Shown one piece after another: positions 22,568 to 31,383 of a DNA stretch of 64,000 bases. Origin of the DNA: Streptomyces sp. SID8374 (GTDB taxonomy: Bacteria > Actinomycetota > Actinomycetes > Streptomycetales > Streptomycetaceae); assembly GCF_009865135.1 (NCBI RefSeq), contig NZ_WWGH01000001.1, forward strand, positions 248,001-312,000, written 5' to 3'. The translations under genes and the position numbers were made by a program. The notes beneath the pieces are model-generated. The model searched no databases, was not told where the DNA came from, and was given only the letters and a program-made list of their open reading frames with translations. Position 1 is the first letter of the stretch. The number at the start of each line of letters is the position of its first letter.

Positions 22568-23622
22568 GCGCTCTTGAACTTTCCTCGCCACACCAGGACC
22601 GCGAAGAACGGGGCGCCGATGAGGGCGACCACGACACCCGGTTCCAGCTCACCGGGCCGCACCACCAGGCGCCCCACGATGTCGCAGACCAGCAGGATGA
22701 CGGCGCCGAGCAGACCCGCGTACGGCACCAGCCAGCGGTAGTCGGGGCCCGTCAGATAGCGGGCCACATGGGCGACCATGAGCCCGAGGAAGGCGATGGG
22801 ACCGCACGCCGCCGTGGCAGCCCCCGCCAGCAGGGTGATGGCGACGATGCCGATGGCCCGGCTCAGCACGATGTTCACGCCCAGCCCGCGCGCCACGTCA
22901 TCGCCCAGGTTCAGCAGGTTGAGGGAGGGCAGGGCGCTCAGGGCCAGCAGGAGCCCGACGCCGATGAACCAGGTCACCGGCCAGATGACGTCGAACCCCA
23001 CCCCGGCCACCGATCCGGCGTTCCAGAACCGCAGCGCGTTCAGCGACTTCTGGTCGGTCAGGGCGACCGCGGTGGTCATCGCCATGAGGAAGACCGTGAT
23101 CCCCTGCCCGGCCAGGGCGAGCGTCAGCGGGTTGCCCGCTCCCCTGCCGATGCTCGCCAGGCCGAAGACGACGACACCGGCGAGGGCCGCCCCCAGGAAG
23201 GCGAACCAGACGTACTGGAACGGGTCGGTGAACCCGAACACGGCGATCACCGTCACGACGGCGAACGAGGCACCGGTGTTCACGCCCAACAGCCCTGTGT
23301 CGGCTATGGGGTTACGGGTGTACCCCTGGATCAGGGCACCGCCGACGCCCAACGCGATGCCGGCCACGATCGCGAGGACCGTACGGGGCACCCGGACGGT
23401 CTGCACGATGAGCCGTATCTCGGTGAGCCGTTGGTCGGGGTCCGGCGACGCGAACAGCCCGTGCCAGACCTCGCCGGGGCTGAGCGCCCGGGCTCCCACG
23501 GCCAACGACAGGGTCGCGGCGAGCGCGAGGAGCGCCACCAGCGTGCCCAGCCCCACAACCCGCCCGCGGCGGACCTCTGTTGCACCCCGGGTCACGGGGC
23601 GCTCAACTGCAGTCGTGCTCAT
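22564..23622 (-). CDS. cchC: CchC-like FecCD-family siderophore permease
   Basis: 352 residues; FecCD permease with RVPRTVLAIVAGIALGVGG, RNPIADTGLLGVNTGAS and GPIAFLGLMVAHVARYL. It is the partner of CchD, coupled by an ATGA overlap. The start at 23622 is 86 bp after cchB. That gap holds a hairpin and no recognisable iron box, so expression probably depends on read-through from cchB. Confidence 0.9.
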   Translation of the reverse strand: MSTTAVERPVTRGATEVRRGRVVGLGTLVALLALAATLSLAVGARALSPGEVWHGLFASPDPDQRLTEIRLIVQTVRVPRTVLAIVAGIALGVGGALIQGYTRNPIADTGLLGVNTGASFAVVTVIAVFGFTDPFQYVWFAFLGAALAGVVVFGLASIGRGAGNPLTLALAGQGITVFLMAMTTAVALTDQKSLNALRFWNAGSVAGVGFDVIWPVTWFIGVGLLLALSALPSLNLLNLGDDVARGLGVNIVLSRAIGIVAITLLAGAATAACGPIAFLGLMVAHVARYLTGPDYRWLVPYAGLLGAVILLVCDIVGRLVVRPGELEPGVVVALIGAPFFAVLVWRGKFKSA

Positions 23623-23673
23623 GTGGACGTACGTTATCCCTACTGATCACCGGGAAGTCATGGTCCGCCGGAG

Positions 23674-23699
23674 GGGCGCACCCGCGTCCGGGTGCGCCC
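23674..23699. terminator. Hairpin between cchB and cchC (terminator or attenuator)
   Basis: Perfect 11-bp arms (GGGCGCACCCG and complement) with a 4-base loop, starting 10 bases after the cchB stop. It looks like an intrinsic terminator without a T-run. Since cchC has no visible iron box, partial termination may set the ratio of biosynthesis to uptake genes. Confidence 0.65.
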
Positions 23700-23708
23700 T
23701 TACGGCTG

Positions 23709-25064
23709 CTAGGCGACGGCGCTGCCGGTGCCGTCGGTGACCGGGCGCGCCTCGTCGGAGGTGGACTTGACGCTCCGGTCCAGCAGGGAGTCCAGGATCT
23801 CGCCGACGCGTATCGCGGTGTTGGAGAGCAGGGACGTCGTGATGCCGTGCGTGTGCTCCGTACCGCCCTGGAGATAGATTCCGCAGTCCAGGGCGGGGTC
23901 GGTGGCGATCCGGTAGTCGCGTTCGACCCGGACGCGGCCCTCGTCGTCCAGCAGGCAGCGGTCGGCGACCTCGCCGAGGAGGCCGAGCGGGTCGGCGGGG
24001 CTGTAGCCGGTGGCGAAGACCACGATGTCGGCGTCCAGAGGTGTCTCCTCGCCGGTGACGAGGGATTTCACGGTGGTACGTACGCTGTCGGGCCGCTCCT
24101 CCACGGCGGTGACCCGGGAGACGTTGAGGAAGCGCAGCCGCTCGGTGCCGAGGACCTTCTCGCGGTACATCTGCCGGTACAGGTCGTCGATCAGGTCGAT
24201 GTCCACCACGGAGTAGTTGGTGTTCCCGTGATAGGCCATCAGTTTGCTCTTGACGCTGTCGGGCGCGGCGAAGAACTCGTCGACCGCCCCGGGGTCGAAG
24301 ATCCGGTTGGCGAAGCTGCTGTCGTCGGCGGGGCTGTAGCCGTACCGGGAGAAGACGGCGCAGACCTCGGCCTCGGGGAAGCGGCGGTGCAGGTAGGCGA
24401 CGTTCTCGGCGGCGCTCTGCCCGGCGCCCACGACGACGAACCGCGAGGGCGAGGTGCCCTCCAGGCCGTCGACCTTGCGCAGCAGATCGGAGTTGTGCCA
24501 GACGCGGTCGCCGCGCCGCACGCCCTCGGGCAGGAGCGGGCGCAGCCCGGTGCCGATGACGAGGTTGCGGGCCCGGTGGACTTCGAGGCCGCCGCCCGAC
24601 CGGACGGTGACGTCCAGGTACTCCACGGTGCCGTCGTGGACGAAGGGCGTCACGGAGACGACCTCGTGTCCGTAGGAGACCATGTCGTCGACCTTGGCCG
24701 CCGCCCACTCGAAGTAGTCGTGGAACTCCACGCGCAGCGGGAAGAGGTTCTTGTGGTTGATGAAGTCGATCAGCCGGTTCTTGCTCTGCAGATAGCAGAG
24801 GAAGCTGTACTCGCTGGCCGGGTTGCGGAGTGTCACCAGGTCCTTGAGGAACGACACTTGCATCGTGGCGTCGTCGATCAGCATGCCGCGGTGCCAGCCG
24901 AAGCTCTGCTGCTGCTCGAAGAAGTGAGCGGTGACCGGCTCCTGCCCGCCGACGCGTGTGTTGTGCTCTCTGAGCGCGATCGCCATGGCCACATTGGAGG
25001 GACCGAAGCCGATCCCGATGAGGTCATGGATCAGTGGTGCGTCGCCAGGATGAACCTGTGACAT
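23709..25064 (-). CDS. cchB: CchB-like L-ornithine N5-monooxygenase
   Basis: 451 residues. It has the FAD motif GIGFGPSN near residue 17, the NADPH motif GAGQSAAE near 215 and the C-terminal DIVVFATGYSP motif of N-hydroxylating monooxygenases. SidA/PvdA-family enzymes convert L-ornithine to N5-hydroxyornithine, the first step for hydroxamate siderophores. In the S. coelicolor coelichelin cluster the next gene is the formyltransferase cchA; here the next gene upstream is an unrelated HTH-TOBE protein. A near-perfect iron box lies 88 bp upstream of the start. Confidence 0.93.
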   Translation of the reverse strand: MSQVHPGDAPLIHDLIGIGFGPSNVAMAIALREHNTRVGGQEPVTAHFFEQQQSFGWHRGMLIDDATMQVSFLKDLVTLRNPASEYSFLCYLQSKNRLIDFINHKNLFPLRVEFHDYFEWAAAKVDDMVSYGHEVVSVTPFVHDGTVEYLDVTVRSGGGLEVHRARNLVIGTGLRPLLPEGVRRGDRVWHNSDLLRKVDGLEGTSPSRFVVVGAGQSAAENVAYLHRRFPEAEVCAVFSRYGYSPADDSSFANRIFDPGAVDEFFAAPDSVKSKLMAYHGNTNYSVVDIDLIDDLYRQMYREKVLGTERLRFLNVSRVTAVEERPDSVRTTVKSLVTGEETPLDADIVVFATGYSPADPLGLLGEVADRCLLDDEGRVRVERDYRIATDPALDCGIYLQGGTEHTHGITTSLLSNTAIRVGEILDSLLDRSVKSTSDEARPVTDGTGSAVA

Positions 25065-25151
25065 GTCACTCCCATCGTGCGGGAAAGCCGCCTGTCAGGC
25101 GCCGGGGAAGGTACGCGAGTTGGGCACGCCGACAGAGCGGCCCAGCCCGAC

Positions 25152-25170
25152 TTAGGTGAGCCTAAGCTAA
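25152..25170. promoter_or_regulatory. Strong iron box upstream of cchB
   Basis: TTAGGTGAGCCTAAGCTAA matches 18 of 19 positions of the DmdR/IdeR consensus, the best in the window. It should control cchB and by read-through cchCD. The rest of 25065-25336 shows no gene I can support. Confidence 0.88.
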
Positions 25171-25336
25171 TGCGATCGGGGATGTCGATAGGGCAAAGCG
25201 GATATCGGAGCCCTGACGGCCTGTCAATTGACGCACCGACCTGCCCTGTTGTGGGCGCCCGTGAGTCACGTGTCACATATTGTCACCACGGCGGGTGAGG
25301 CGGTGGCGCCGGGCACCCTTCGCCTAGAGTGCGGGG

Positions 25337-25756
25337 GTGCCTTCGTACAGCATTGGCCAGGCCGCAGAGCTGCTGGCCGTGAGCCCGGAAACCGTTCGCC
25401 GCTGGGCGGACGGCGGTCACCTCGCGATGGACCGCGACAGCTCGGGGAACCGGCTGATCGACGGCGTCAGCCTGGCGGGCTTCGCCACGGAGCGCGCCGC
25501 GGGCCTCCACCCGGTGCCCGGCGGCGGGGCTCTGACGTCGGTGCGGAACTCCTTCGCCGGGATCGTCACCGCCGTCACGATGGACGACATCGTGGCCCAG
25601 GTGGAGATCCAGTCGGGCCCGCACCGGCTGGTGTCGCTGATCAGCCGCGAGTCCGTGGAGGAACTCGGTCTCGAAGTGGGCGTTCTGGCGACGGCACGGG
25701 TGAAGTCGACCAACGTGCACATCGACCGCCTCGGAAGCCGGCCCCGAGAGCGCTGA
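25337..25756 (+). CDS. HTH (MerR/excisionase-like) and TOBE (molybdate-binding) protein
   Basis: 139 residues from a GTG. Residues 1-45 form a MerR/excisionase-like helix-turn-helix (YSIGQAAELLAVSPETVRRWAD). Residues about 68-132 form a single TOBE/Mop domain (NSFAGIVTAVTMDDIVAQVEIQSG...GLEVGVLATARVKSTNVHI), which in this family binds molybdate or tungstate. Such proteins are thought to store molybdate or regulate its transport. No modABC genes are adjacent, but two molybdopterin-fold proteins lie within 7 kb. The gene diverges from cchB. Confidence 0.82.
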   Translation: MPSYSIGQAAELLAVSPETVRRWADGGHLAMDRDSSGNRLIDGVSLAGFATERAAGLHPVPGGGALTSVRNSFAGIVTAVTMDDIVAQVEIQSGPHRLVSLISRESVEELGLEVGVLATARVKSTNVHIDRLGSRPRER

Positions 25757-25921
25757 CGTCGGCCGCCCCTTCCACCGGCGGATGGTAGGACGAAACCCGG
25801 GACGGGTTCACAGAAACCAGGCCGAAGAACCGTACGGCCTCGCATCCACGGTTCACCGGCCCGGTCGCCGGGCATACCTCTCTGGCAGCCGCCCCGCGGG
25901 CCGTCCGAATGGGGGACCACC

Positions 25922-26404
25922 ATGAGCCGACTCGGTGCGCCACGCCGTGCCCCTGCCGCACAGCTCGCGTCGCTGGCCCTGCTCGGCGATGTCGGCCGCC
26001 CCACCACCCTGACGGTGCGTGACCTGCGCGACGGATGGAAGCAGCACCGGGCGGAGGTCGTCTTCGACTGTGCCACCAGCGGGCCGCAGCGGCACGTCTT
26101 CGAGGGCCCCTTGCTGCGCGAGGTCGCCCTCGCCTCGCAGCCGCTCTTCGACACCCTCCGGCGCAAGGACCGGTCCCGGTTCGCCCTGGCGGTGTCCGGC
26201 GGCGACGGCCACCACACCGTGCTGGCCTGGGCGGAGATCGACGCCGATTTCGGCAACGCCCCCGTCCTCCTGGCCACCCGGCTGGACGGTGAGGACCTGG
26301 ACGCGGCCGGCAGCCAGCTGGTGGTGCCGGTCGACCGGTGCGGGGCGCGCTACATCAGCGCCATCAACCGGGTCTGGGTCGGCGCCTGGGCGGGGGCGCG
26401 GTAG
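25922..26404 (+). CDS. Small SUOX-fold molybdopterin-binding domain protein
   Basis: 160 residues, a single domain of the sulfite-oxidase-type molybdopterin-binding fold. Family landmarks are LTVRDLRDG, VVFDCATSGPQRHVFEG, ALAVSGGDGHHTVLAWAEID and VPVDRCGARYISAINRVWV. There is no heme or dimerisation domain and no Tat signal, so it is smaller than a working sulfite oxidase; the cysteine of FDCATSG may be the metal ligand. It follows the HTH-TOBE gene in the same direction, which suggests a shared molybdenum theme. The function is unknown. Confidence 0.68.
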   Translation: MSRLGAPRRAPAAQLASLALLGDVGRPTTLTVRDLRDGWKQHRAEVVFDCATSGPQRHVFEGPLLREVALASQPLFDTLRRKDRSRFALAVSGGDGHHTVLAWAEIDADFGNAPVLLATRLDGEDLDAAGSQLVVPVDRCGARYISAINRVWVGAWAGAR

Positions 26405-26496
26405 CGGGCGGCGACGGGACCGGACCGGGGCCACCGGCCTCACCGCCGGGCTAGAGTGATCACGCGATGACACCACGCCCGTTCAGGAAGTGACGC

Positions 26497-28253
26497 ATGG
26501 GGCCGACCGGACACCAGCCGATCCGCGTGCCGGTCGGGGAAGGCTCCGAGCGGTGGGCGAGCCGGTCATCGCACCGCAAGGTGCTGCTGGTGGTACACAA
26601 CGTCACTTCGGCCGGGCGCCTGCTGGATGTGCTCCCGCTCTTCCACGACGACTTCCGGGTCCAGCTCCTGGTCACCTCGACGGGGTCCTCCCCCTTCCAA
26701 GGGGGTGTCCGCGAGCTCTTCGCCGACGCGGGCCTGCCCGTGGTGCCCTGGGAGCAGGCGCTGTCCACTCCGGTGGATCTGGCGATCTCCGCCAGCTTCG
26801 GCGGTCAAATCGACCTGCTTCAGGGCAAGTTGTCGGTTCTCTCGCATGGTGTCGGATATACTAAGAAAATGGCCGAGCCGGGAGCCGGGAGCCGGGAGCC
26901 GGGAGCCGGGAGCCGGGAGCCGGGAGCCGGGAGCCGACCTTCGGGTTGTCACCGGAGTGGCTGCTCTCCGGCGGCAGACCGTTCGTCGACGGTCTCGTGC
27001 TGTCTCATCCCGAGCAGCTGGCCCGGCTGCGCCAGGTCTGCCCCGAGGCCGTCGGGGCGTCCGTGCTCGCCGGGGACCCCTGCTTCGACCGGATGCTCGC
27101 CGCCCGTCCGTACCGGGACCGGTTCCGGCGCGCCCTGGGCGTACGCCGGGGCCAGCGGCTCGTCGTCCTGAACTCGACCTGGAATCCGGAGGGCTTCTTC
27201 GGCGACGGCGGTGACCAGGACCTCCTCCCCGGTCTCCTCCCCAGGCTCGCCGCCGAGCTGCCCGCCGACGGGTACCGCATCGCCGCCGTGCTCCACCCGA
27301 ACATCTGGCACGGCCACGGGCCGGGGCAGATCCGGGCCTGGCTGGACCGCGCCCGCCGCAGCGGGCTGTCCCTGATCGACCCCGTCCATGCGTGGCGGCA
27401 GGCCCTCGTGGCCGCGGATCTGGTGGTCGGGGACTTCGGGGCGGTCTCCTACTACGCGGCGGCTCTGGGCGCCCCCGTGCTCCTGGCCGCCGCCGAGCAG
27501 GACCGACTCGACCCCGACGCACCCCTCGCCGCGTTCGTACGGGAAGCCCCGCGCCTCGACGTCCGCGCGCCCCTGCGCGAACAGGTGGAGAAGGTGCTGG
27601 CCGGTCACCGCCCGCTCGCGGGTCCCGCCGCGTTCGTCACCTCGGCCCCGGGCTCCTCGGCGGCCCTGTTGCGCCGGCATTTCTACACGCTGATGGACCT
27701 GCCCGAACCCCCGGCCCCCGCGCTGCTGGAACCGCTGCCGCTGCCCCCGTACAACCCTCCGCGTCGCACACACCCGCTGCGCGTGCTGACCCGTGTCCAG
27801 GGAGCCGACGTGGTGGTGGAGCGGTCGACGGAGCATCCGTACGGGAGCGGTGGCGACGCCCACCTCGCGGTGCACGAGGAGACGCGCGACCCCGGCGACC
27901 TGGAGTCGGCCGACGTGATCACCCGCGACGGGCCGCCGGACGACCCGCGCCTGGGCGGCCCGGACGGCTGGACGGCGGACGTCCTGCGCCGCCATCCGCA
28001 CTGCTCGGTCGCCGCGTATGTGAGCGGGCCCGACACCTGCACCGTGCGCGCCGTGCGGCACGGCCTGTTCCGGCTCTCCGCCGGGCCGGGCGCGGACGCC
28101 GACCCGGCGGCGTACGCCTCGGCGTTCCACGCGTGGCTGGCGAACGGCGGAAGGGTGCCGACAGGGGGCACCACACTCCGCGTGCACACGGCCGGTGAGG
28201 TCCACCCGGTGACCGTGGAGGTCCTAGGCGACGGCCTCGCAGCGCAGCCGTAG
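26497..28253 (+). pseudogene. TagF/CDP-glycerophosphotransferase-like protein, out of frame at a heptamer repeat
   Basis: Two halves of one protein lie in different frames. The 5' half (ATG at 26497, ribosome site AGGAAG) encodes VLLVVHNVTSAGRLLDVLPLF...VLSHGVGYTKKMAEP. The 3' half (from about 26937) encodes TFGLSPEWLLSGGRPFVDGLVLSHPEQLARL, HPNIWHGHG and ADLVVGDFGAVSYYAAALGAP, which resembles the nucleotide-sugar end of TagF-like transferases. The junction is a 7-bp repeat, and the frame is broken: translation from 26497 would stop at 27171. Adding one repeat unit or losing two gives one 580-590-residue protein. The gene may be phase-variable, a pseudogene, or an assembly error. An internal TTG at 26946 could start the 3' part alone. 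Confidence 0.6.
26875..26936 (+). repeat. Heptanucleotide tandem repeat (GAGCCGG, 8.9 copies) inside a coding region
   Basis: Eight perfect GAGCCGG units plus six bases of a ninth. Because 7 is not a multiple of 3, each unit gained or lost changes the downstream frame. All three forward frames through the repeat are open and read the same seven-residue cycle (E-P-G-A-G-S-R), so slippage creates no stop inside it. Confidence 0.95.
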
Positions 28254-30347
28254 GCCTGCCAGATACATCAGGTGCGGGGTCGCGGCCGGGTCCAGCAGGC
28301 GCTCCGCCAGGGTGATCTTCGCCAGCGCCTCGGTGTTCTCGCCCGCGTCGTGAAGGGCCTCGGCGAGGTCGGTGAGGGCGCGGGCCTGGTTGTACGCCTC
28401 CCCCTGCTCCTCGAAGTACGTGGTCGCGGCCTCCAGCAGGGCCCGTGATTCCGTCAGCTGCCCCATCCCCCGCAGTGCACGCCCCTGGTGACGCCGGACC
28501 AGAGCGAAGGCGCGCGGCAGGTCCACCGCTTCATCCTGGCCGGAAGTGATCGCCCGGTAGATGGACTCGGCCTCGACGAACCGCTCGTAGGCCGCTGAGT
28601 ACGACCAGCGGCGCATGCTCAGCAAGCCCTGCAACTCGACGGACGAGGCCTCTCCCCGGGTGTGTCCTCCCGCCCGCTCGCAGGCCACCGCGGCGGCCGC
28701 CGCACGGTCCGCCTCCTCCTCGCGCCCGAGTTCGCCCAGGCAGTGGGCGAGCTGGAAGTGCAGCGCGCCGGCCATCCGGGAGTCGGGCCGGTGTTCGTCG
28801 GCGCACCGGGCGGCGAGCCGCAGGGCGGGCAGCACGTCGTCCCAGTACCCGGCCTTCAGCTGGAGCGGCCACAGGGCCCGGGCCAGCCGCAGCGCGGTGT
28901 CGATGTGCTGGTACTCCTCGGCCACGGAGACGGCCCGGACGACGTTGCGGACCTCCGCCGCCAGCACGGCCACGCCGTCGGCCTCGTCGCGGCACGCCGC
29001 CCCGCTCTCCGGGGCCGGCTCGGTGCGCCAGCTCTGCGGCAGCGCGGCGTGTGCGGCATGCAGGGCACGGTTCAGCAGGGCGTCGAGAACACGCGTGATG
29101 GCGGCGGAGCACTCGGCGATGCCGTGGACCGGGCCCGCCGTGTCCGCCAGGTAGCGGCGGATCTCGGGGCGGAAGCGGTGGCGCCCGTCGGGCAGCGGCT
29201 CCAGCAGCTGGACATCCACCGCTTCGGCGAGCATCCGGGCGGCCTGCGCGGGGTCGGTGCCTGCGGCGGCCGCGGCGAGGCGGGCGTCGATCGAGGGCCA
29301 GCCGCCCAGGGCGGTCAGCCGGCAGAGCCGTGCCGTCTCCGGCGGGAGCCGGTCGCAGGCGCTCCGCGTCGCCTCCCGTACCGGATGGTCCCCCGCCGGC
29401 GGCTCGGACGTCGGGTCGGTGACGGGGGCTTCCTCGGTCAGCAGGCGGAGGGCGGCGGCCCGCAGGGCGAAAGCGTTGCCTGCGCACCGGTTCAGCAGGG
29501 CCGGCAGCTGATGCTTGACCCGCGCGATCTGCTCCCGGCCCGCCACCTTCCTCAGCATCTTCAGCGCGTGACGGTCGCTCATCGGCGGTACGGCGACGGG
29601 GAGCGCGTCCAGGGTGAAGGGCCTGCCGGAGACCACGACCAGCAGGAAGACGTCCGGGGTTGAGGGGACGAGGCTGCGGACCTGGGCGACCGAGGAGGCG
29701 TGGTCGATCACGACGAGCACCCTCCGTCCCAAGGTGAGCCGCCGGTAGAGCTGTTCCCGGCCCGCTCCCGTCGGGGGGATCCGGTCGTGCTCCACGCCCA
29801 TCTCCTGGAGGAGGCGCTGGAGGACCGCGGCCGGTTCCGGGCCGTTCTCACCGGCGGCGTCGCGGAGGTCGACGTAGAACTGCCCGTCGGGGAACCGGGG
29901 GTGGAGCACCGCGCCCACATGGAGGGCGACGGCGGTGGTCCCGATGCCCGGCGGGCCGGACAGCTGCGCGCAGCGCGGCCGCCCGGCGGCGGGACGGGTC
30001 GCCTCACGCTTCAGCCGCCTGACGGCACGCTCGCGGTTGGTGAAGTGGCGGGGAGCGGGCGGCAGGGTGCCGGGGGTGAGCGAGATCTGCTCCTGAGCCG
30101 GCGCGCTCCGCAGGAGCGAGGCCCACTCGGCCGCCCGCCGCGGATCGTCGCCGATCCGGGCGTGCACCTGGCTCGCCAGGGTCTCCAGCCCGTCGACGCC
30201 GGTCGGCAGCGGTGTCTCGCGCCCCAGCGTCCTGCTTGCCAGTGCCCCCGTGGAGAGGAGCAACTGCTTGCCCATCTCCCCGCCGGCGCCGTTCCCCACC
30301 GCGCCCAGAAACGCGGTGAGCGCGCTGAGCGCCACGACCTCCAGCAC
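28224..30347 (-). CDS. STAND-type NTPase with TPR repeats and altered P-loop
   Basis: 707 residues from a GTG with a GGGAGGGG ribosome site. The N-terminus is hydrophobic and glycine-rich (1-40). An NB-ARC/STAND-like domain (about 100-330) follows with Walker B-like VLVVIDHASS, then a winged-helix region, then TPR-like repeats (about 470-700, ALRLARALW, ALHFQLAHCLGELG, ALTDLAEALHDAG). The P-loop reads GPPGIGTT (131-138): the invariant lysine is threonine at 137. STAND proteins are signalling switches; here nucleotide binding may be lost or altered. The 3' end overlaps the opposite-strand transferase gene by 30 bp, tail to tail. Confidence 0.78.
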   Translation of the reverse strand: MLEVVALSALTAFLGAVGNGAGGEMGKQLLLSTGALASRTLGRETPLPTGVDGLETLASQVHARIGDDPRRAAEWASLLRSAPAQEQISLTPGTLPPAPRHFTNRERAVRRLKREATRPAAGRPRCAQLSGPPGIGTTAVALHVGAVLHPRFPDGQFYVDLRDAAGENGPEPAAVLQRLLQEMGVEHDRIPPTGAGREQLYRRLTLGRRVLVVIDHASSVAQVRSLVPSTPDVFLLVVVSGRPFTLDALPVAVPPMSDRHALKMLRKVAGREQIARVKHQLPALLNRCAGNAFALRAAALRLLTEEAPVTDPTSEPPAGDHPVREATRSACDRLPPETARLCRLTALGGWPSIDARLAAAAAGTDPAQAARMLAEAVDVQLLEPLPDGRHRFRPEIRRYLADTAGPVHGIAECSAAITRVLDALLNRALHAAHAALPQSWRTEPAPESGAACRDEADGVAVLAAEVRNVVRAVSVAEEYQHIDTALRLARALWPLQLKAGYWDDVLPALRLAARCADEHRPDSRMAGALHFQLAHCLGELGREEEADRAAAAAVACERAGGHTRGEASSVELQGLLSMRRWSYSAAYERFVEAESIYRAITSGQDEAVDLPRAFALVRRHQGRALRGMGQLTESRALLEAATTYFEEQGEAYNQARALTDLAEALHDAGENTEALAKITLAERLLDPAATPHLMYLAGLRLRCEAVA

Positions 30348-30491
30348 GTCGGCCCCTCCCCCTGATGGTCCCCGATCCGCCTTGGCCGGACTGTATCGCT
30401 GCGGCCGGGGCGAGGGGGTTCATTTCGGCCCACCCGCATGCGTCGGTGCGGGCGGCGAGATGGGGGCGGGCCGGTTCGCCGGGGCCGGATG

Positions 30492-31199
30492 TCAGGCGAG
30501 GTCGAGCAACTGCTCGTAGAAGCCGCCGAACCCGCGCCGCCTGTCCACGAAGTGGAGCTCCAGGATCCAGTGGCAGACCCGTCCCGCACGGTCGGTGCGG
30601 CGCAGCCGTGTGGCGTTCTCCGGGGTGATGTAGGACTCCGCCTTCGCTCCGTCGTTGGTCTCGTGCGGGAACTCCCCGACGAGGTGCCCGGCGTGCCAGA
30701 TGCCGATCTCCCAGCCGGCCTCGGCCGCCAGCCGTTCGACTTCGGCGAAGAGCTGCTTGCCGGTGATGTCCGGGTTCGCTTGGAACGCCGCGCGTCCGGC
30801 GTCGAACACGCGGGGCAGGTCCTGGAGCAGCCGGTGCTTGTCCGGGTCGTCGCCGAAGACGTAGGTGCGGCCGAAGTCGGCCTCGTACTCCTCGAAGATC
30901 GGGCCGAAGTCGGCGAAGGCGACATCGTCCTCGCCGATGACGCGGTCGGGCGGGTTGTCCCGGTAGGGCAGCAGTGTGTTCGGGCCGGACCGGATGATCC
31001 GCTTGTGCCAGTGCTTGGTCGTCCCGAACATCTCGTTGGCCAGGTCCCGGATGCGGTCGCTGACCTCCCGCTCGCCGACGCCGGGGGTGACCAGTTCGCG
31101 TTTCTCCACCTCGGCGAAGAGGGCGATCGCCTTCTCCTGCGCCGCCACCAGGCCCGCCGCCCGCCGGTTCTCGTCCGGTCCGGAAAGTTCAGACGTCAT
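30492..31199 (-). CDS. M24-family (Xaa-Pro aminopeptidase-like) metallopeptidase
   Basis: 235 residues with the pita-bread fold of peptidase family M24. The expected dimetal ligands are visible: two Asp in FADFGPIFEEYEADFGRTYV, His in AGHLVGEFPHE, and Glu in ILELHF; a final Glu ligand near the C-terminus is less clear. It lacks the N-terminal creatinase-like domain, so it is a short form. It could be a proline-specific peptidase or a related C-N hydrolase. It stands alone between unrelated genes; 186 bp upstream show no clear site. Confidence 0.75.
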   Translation of the reverse strand: MTSELSGPDENRRAAGLVAAQEKAIALFAEVEKRELVTPGVGEREVSDRIRDLANEMFGTTKHWHKRIIRSGPNTLLPYRDNPPDRVIGEDDVAFADFGPIFEEYEADFGRTYVFGDDPDKHRLLQDLPRVFDAGRAAFQANPDITGKQLFAEVERLAAEAGWEIGIWHAGHLVGEFPHETNDGAKAESYITPENATRLRRTDRAGRVCHWILELHFVDRRRGFGGFYEQLLDLA

Positions 31200-31383
31200 G
31201 TCGTTCCCCCGCGTCCTCCGTGTCCTGGCACCCCTCGCCGGGCCGGCGGCCGGCCGGCACGGAACCGGCCGGTCCTGGGGTGGCGTCCGTTCCGTTCCCC
31301 GTACTGCTGGAACATCGCATCTGCCACCTTAGACAATCATCAGGCTCATATCTGCGGGTTTTTTCGCTACCTGGCGGCGTACG

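Noticed and set aside
25077..25298. Small frame on the plus strand between cchB and the HTH-TOBE gene
   Set aside because: It overlaps the cchB promoter and iron box, has no ribosome site and resembles no known protein.
26875..26936. Repeat array considered as a CRISPR or integration site
   Set aside because: Units are 7 bp and contiguous with no spacers; no cas or integrase genes nearby.
26946..28253. A separate gene starting at the TTG at 26946
   Set aside because: No ribosome site, and both halves together look like one TagF-like protein; kept only as an alternative.
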